Origin: Acidobacteriota bacterium
GTDB taxonomy: Bacteria > Acidobacteriota > Terriglobia > Acidiferrales > UBA7541
DNA: 7,090 nt
NCBI GenBank assembly: GCA_003131985.1
Contig: PKWH01000159.1
Coordinates: 438 to 7,527, forward strand
Direction: 5' to 3'
Part shown: piece by piece, positions 5,024-7,090 of the stretch
Layout: every line of letters begins with the position of its first letter
Numbering within the stretch: the stretch's first letter is position 1
Made by a program: the position numbers and the translations under genes
Notes under the pieces: generated by a model
What the model was told of the DNA's origin: nothing
The model's input: only the letters and a program-made list of their open reading frames with translations
The model's database searches: none

Positions 5024-6976
5024 CTATTCTTCGTCTTGAGCCTGGGCTTTTGCCAGGCGGTCAATAACGGTAAGGTCTTCCAGGGTGGTGGTGTCGCCGG
5101 AGATGCCGCCTTTGTGGGCTAGCTCGCGGAGGAGGCGGCGCATGATTTTGCCGCTGCGCGTTTTGGGCAAGCCGTCGGCGAAGCGAACGTCGGCGGGCCT
5201 GGCGATGGAGCCGATGGTGGTGGCGACGTGATCCATTAGGGCGGAGCGGAGCTCCTTGCTGGGAGTGTGGCCGGTGCGCAGGGCGACGAAGCAAATAATG
5301 GCTTCGCCTTTGATTTCGTCGGGGCGCGCGACTACGGCGGCTTCGGCGACTGCGGCGTGGCTTACCAGGACGCTTTCGATTTCCATGGAGCTCAGGCGGT
5401 GGCCGGCTACTTTGATTACGTCGTCCACGCGGCCGAGGACCCAGATGTAGCCGTCCTTGTCGCATTGAGCGGCGTCACCGGCAAAATAGACGCCGGGGAT
5501 TCGCTCCCAATACTCGCGCTTGTAGCGTTCGTCGTCTCCGTAAATCGTGCGGAGCATGGATGGCCACGGCTTCTGGATGGTGAGGTAACCGGTTTCGCCA
5601 GGGCCGATGGGCTCGCCTTTCAGGTTCACAACGCGAGCGGCAATGCCGGGAAGCGGCAAGGTGGCGGAGCCGGGTTTTGTGGGCGTCGCGCCGGGCAACG
5701 GGGAAATTAGGATGGAGCCGGTTTCGGTCTGCCACCAAGTGTCAACGATGGGGCAGCGGTTTTTGCCGATGGCTTCGAAATACCATTTCCATGCGGCGGG
5801 ATTGATGGGCTCACCGACGGTGCCGAGAACGCGGAGGCTCGACAGGTCGTATGGCTTGATCCAATCCATGCCCCAGGCCATGAAAGCGCGGATGGCGGTG
5901 GCGGAGCTATAAAAGATGGAAACTTTGTAACGGTCGATGATTTCCCAGAAGCGGTCCTTGCGGGGGAAATCGGGCGCGCCTTCGTACATCACGAGGCTGG
6001 CGCCGTTCGCGAGCGGGCCGTAAACGATGTAACTGTGGCCGGTGACCCAGCCGATGTCGGCAGTGCACCAATAAACGTCTTCATCGCGCAGATCGAAAAC
6101 GAGCCGGGTGCTCCACATGCATTGCAGCAGGTAGCCCGCGGAGGTGTGCAGGACGCCCTTGGGCTTTCCGGTGGTGCCGCTGGTATAGAGAATGTACAGA
6201 GGATGCTCGGAATCAAGTTCGAGGGCGGGGAAGTTTTTCTCGGCTTTTTCTTCGAGCTCGTGCCACCACAAATCGCGTCCTGCTTTCCAGGCCACTGGTT
6301 CTTTCGTGCGTCGAACGACGATGGATTTTCCGACGGTGGGGCATTTTTCCAAAGCGGCGTCGGCAGTTTCCTTCAGCGGCACGATTTTTCCACGGCGGTA
6401 TCCACCGTCGGCGGTGATGAGCAGAGTGGATTTGCAGTCCACGATGCGATCGGCAAGAGCGGTGGCGCTGAATCCACCGAACACCACTGAGTGCACTGCG
6501 CCGACGCGCGCGCAACCCAGCATAGCGATGGGGAGTTCGGGGATCATGGGCATGTAAATCGTGACGCAGTCGCCCGGCTTCACGCCGAGCGAACAAAGAA
6601 CGTTCGCGAATTTACATACACGTTCGTGAAACTCGGCATAGGTGAACTGAACGGTTGAGCCGTCTTCGCCTTCCCACATCAGCGCGGGCTTATTCGCATT
6701 CTTTTCGAGATGGCGGTCGAGGCAGTTGTAGGAGACGTTGAGCTTACCGTCGGCAAACCATTTCGCGTGAGGGAGATTCCATTCGAGGACTTTCGTGGGA
6801 GCCTTGAACCATTCAATCTTTTTTGCTTGTTCGGCCCAGAATTCTTCGGGGTTGGCCAAGGCCCTTTGATACATCTCTCGATAGTCTGCGAGCGACTTGA
6901 CGTGAGCTTTTTTGCTGAAATCCTCCGGCGGCGGGATGGGCTTTTCTTCGAGGACGTGCGGGTCGAATTCTAGCAT
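5024..6976 (-). CDS. acs: Acetyl-CoA synthetase (AMP-forming acetate:CoA ligase)
   Basis: A full-length 650-residue acetyl-CoA synthetase, the usual length. It converts acetate, ATP and CoA to acetyl-CoA, AMP and pyrophosphate in the cytosol through an acetyl-adenylate. Visible motifs are the ATP-binding loop YTSGTTGKPKG (264-274), GWVTGHSY (309-316), GTVGEP (385-390), DTWWQTETG (412-420), FAGDAA (498-503), LGRVDDVIKVAGHRLS (514-529), and the C-terminal PKTRSGKIMRR (604-614). Compared with Salmonella Acs, residues defining the acetate pocket (Val311, Thr312, Val387, Trp415) are kept at a constant +1 offset, which argues for acetate over larger acids. Lys610 is the catalytic lysine whose acetylation by Pat-type enzymes, reversed by CobB-type deacetylases, inactivates the family. 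The start at the ATG at 6976 has GGAGA just upstream and gives the family's normal N-terminus; the frame extends further to a TTG at 7087, but that would overlap the likely promoter. Confidence 0.97.
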   Translation of the reverse strand: MLEFDPHVLEEKPIPPPEDFSKKAHVKSLADYREMYQRALANPEEFWAEQAKKIEWFKAPTKVLEWNLPHAKWFADGKLNVSYNCLDRHLEKNANKPALMWEGEDGSTVQFTYAEFHERVCKFANVLCSLGVKPGDCVTIYMPMIPELPIAMLGCARVGAVHSVVFGGFSATALADRIVDCKSTLLITADGGYRRGKIVPLKETADAALEKCPTVGKSIVVRRTKEPVAWKAGRDLWWHELEEKAEKNFPALELDSEHPLYILYTSGTTGKPKGVLHTSAGYLLQCMWSTRLVFDLRDEDVYWCTADIGWVTGHSYIVYGPLANGASLVMYEGAPDFPRKDRFWEIIDRYKVSIFYSSATAIRAFMAWGMDWIKPYDLSSLRVLGTVGEPINPAAWKWYFEAIGKNRCPIVDTWWQTETGSILISPLPGATPTKPGSATLPLPGIAARVVNLKGEPIGPGETGYLTIQKPWPSMLRTIYGDDERYKREYWERIPGVYFAGDAAQCDKDGYIWVLGRVDDVIKVAGHRLSSMEIESVLVSHAAVAEAAVVARPDEIKGEAIICFVALRTGHTPSKELRSALMDHVATTIGSIARPADVRFADGLPKTRSGKIMRRLLRELAHKGGISGDTTTLEDLTVIDRLAKAQAQDEE

Positions 6977-6980
6977 GGCT

Positions 6981-6985
6981 TCTCC
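6981..6985 (-). promoter_or_regulatory. Ribosome binding site for acs
   Basis: Minus-strand GGAGA ends four bases before the ATG at 6976. The spacing is short but acceptable, and it supports this start over the 37-residue upstream extension, whose translation has no resemblance to Acs N-termini. Confidence 0.6.
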
Positions 6986-7058
6986 GGTGGCCGGGCGCAC
7001 GCCGAAAGCCTGCCGCGGCCGATGGCAGGAAGTGCGAAAGGACCGCTCGCCCGTCCCT

Positions 7059-7087
7059 ACATTATTCAAGAGCGGGGGTTTGGTCAA
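7059..7087 (-). promoter_or_regulatory. Possible sigma70-type promoter for acs
   Basis: On the minus strand TTGACC (7087-7082) matches the -35 consensus at five of six positions. A -10 element follows, either TAATGT (7064-7059) at the ideal 17-base spacing or AATAAT (7066-7061), which is closer to consensus but at 15 bases. Transcription from here would give an untranslated leader of roughly 75 bases before the acs ATG. It lies at the window edge, so upstream activator sites, which many acs promoters use, cannot be examined. Confidence 0.45.
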
Positions 7088-7090
7088 GAA

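Noticed and set aside
6977..7087. N-terminal extension of acs to a TTG at 7087
   Set aside because: The TTG coincides with a good -35 element, the added 37 residues do not resemble Acs N-termini, and the internal ATG has its own ribosome binding site and yields the standard 650-residue length.
1..7090. CRISPR array, tRNA, rRNA, integrase, transposase or phage genes
   Set aside because: I saw no regularly spaced repeats, cloverleaf, rRNA-like stretch or mobile-element protein anywhere in the window; the repeats present are few, degenerate and irregularly spaced.

Overview
The window reads as ordinary chromosomal DNA from a moderately GC-rich Gram-negative bacterium. An outer-membrane beta-barrel protein and two predicted signal-peptide or membrane proteins support a diderm. 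The mix of an SDR oxidoreductase, a short NAD(P)-binding epimerase-like protein, a DUF1697 protein and Dps, together with interspersed motifs of the CTTCGACTGCGCTCAGG type, most resembles soil Acidobacteriota. That taxonomic call is recognition and inference, not a search result.

Layout from left to right. Bases 1-462 hold the 3' part of an outer-membrane beta-barrel gene (+). Bases 607-1401 encode a classical short-chain dehydrogenase (+). A gene-poor stretch of about 770 bases (1402-2171) follows. It holds a decayed minus-strand gene tail (1410-1496) with an intact-looking ribosome binding site and ATG abutting it, a leader-like region rich in palindromes and short direct repeats, a cluster of three degenerate interspersed repeat units (1762-1870), and two hairpins upstream of the next gene. 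Three closely spaced plus-strand genes come next: an atypical-SDR NAD(P)-binding protein (2172-2846), a DUF1697 protein (2868-3419) and the ferritin-like protein Dps (3458-4021). A short convergent spacer carries a 26-base imperfect direct repeat and a GC hairpin (4021-4129). The rest is on the minus strand: acetyl-CoA synthetase acs (6976 down to 5024), then a small three-helix membrane protein (4996-4655), then a secreted LprI/DUF1311-like protein (4609-4202). A plausible sigma70-type promoter for acs sits at the right edge.

Functionally, acs gives acetate activation to acetyl-CoA, Dps gives iron sequestration and oxidative DNA protection, and the two NAD(P)-binding proteins have unknown substrates. 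The two small genes behind acs are close enough to share its transcript, but nothing in their sequence ties them to acetate metabolism.

I looked for a new multi-gene system and do not see one. The least ordinary part is the 1402-2171 intergenic region, where a lost gene seems to have left its translation start and regulatory leader behind.
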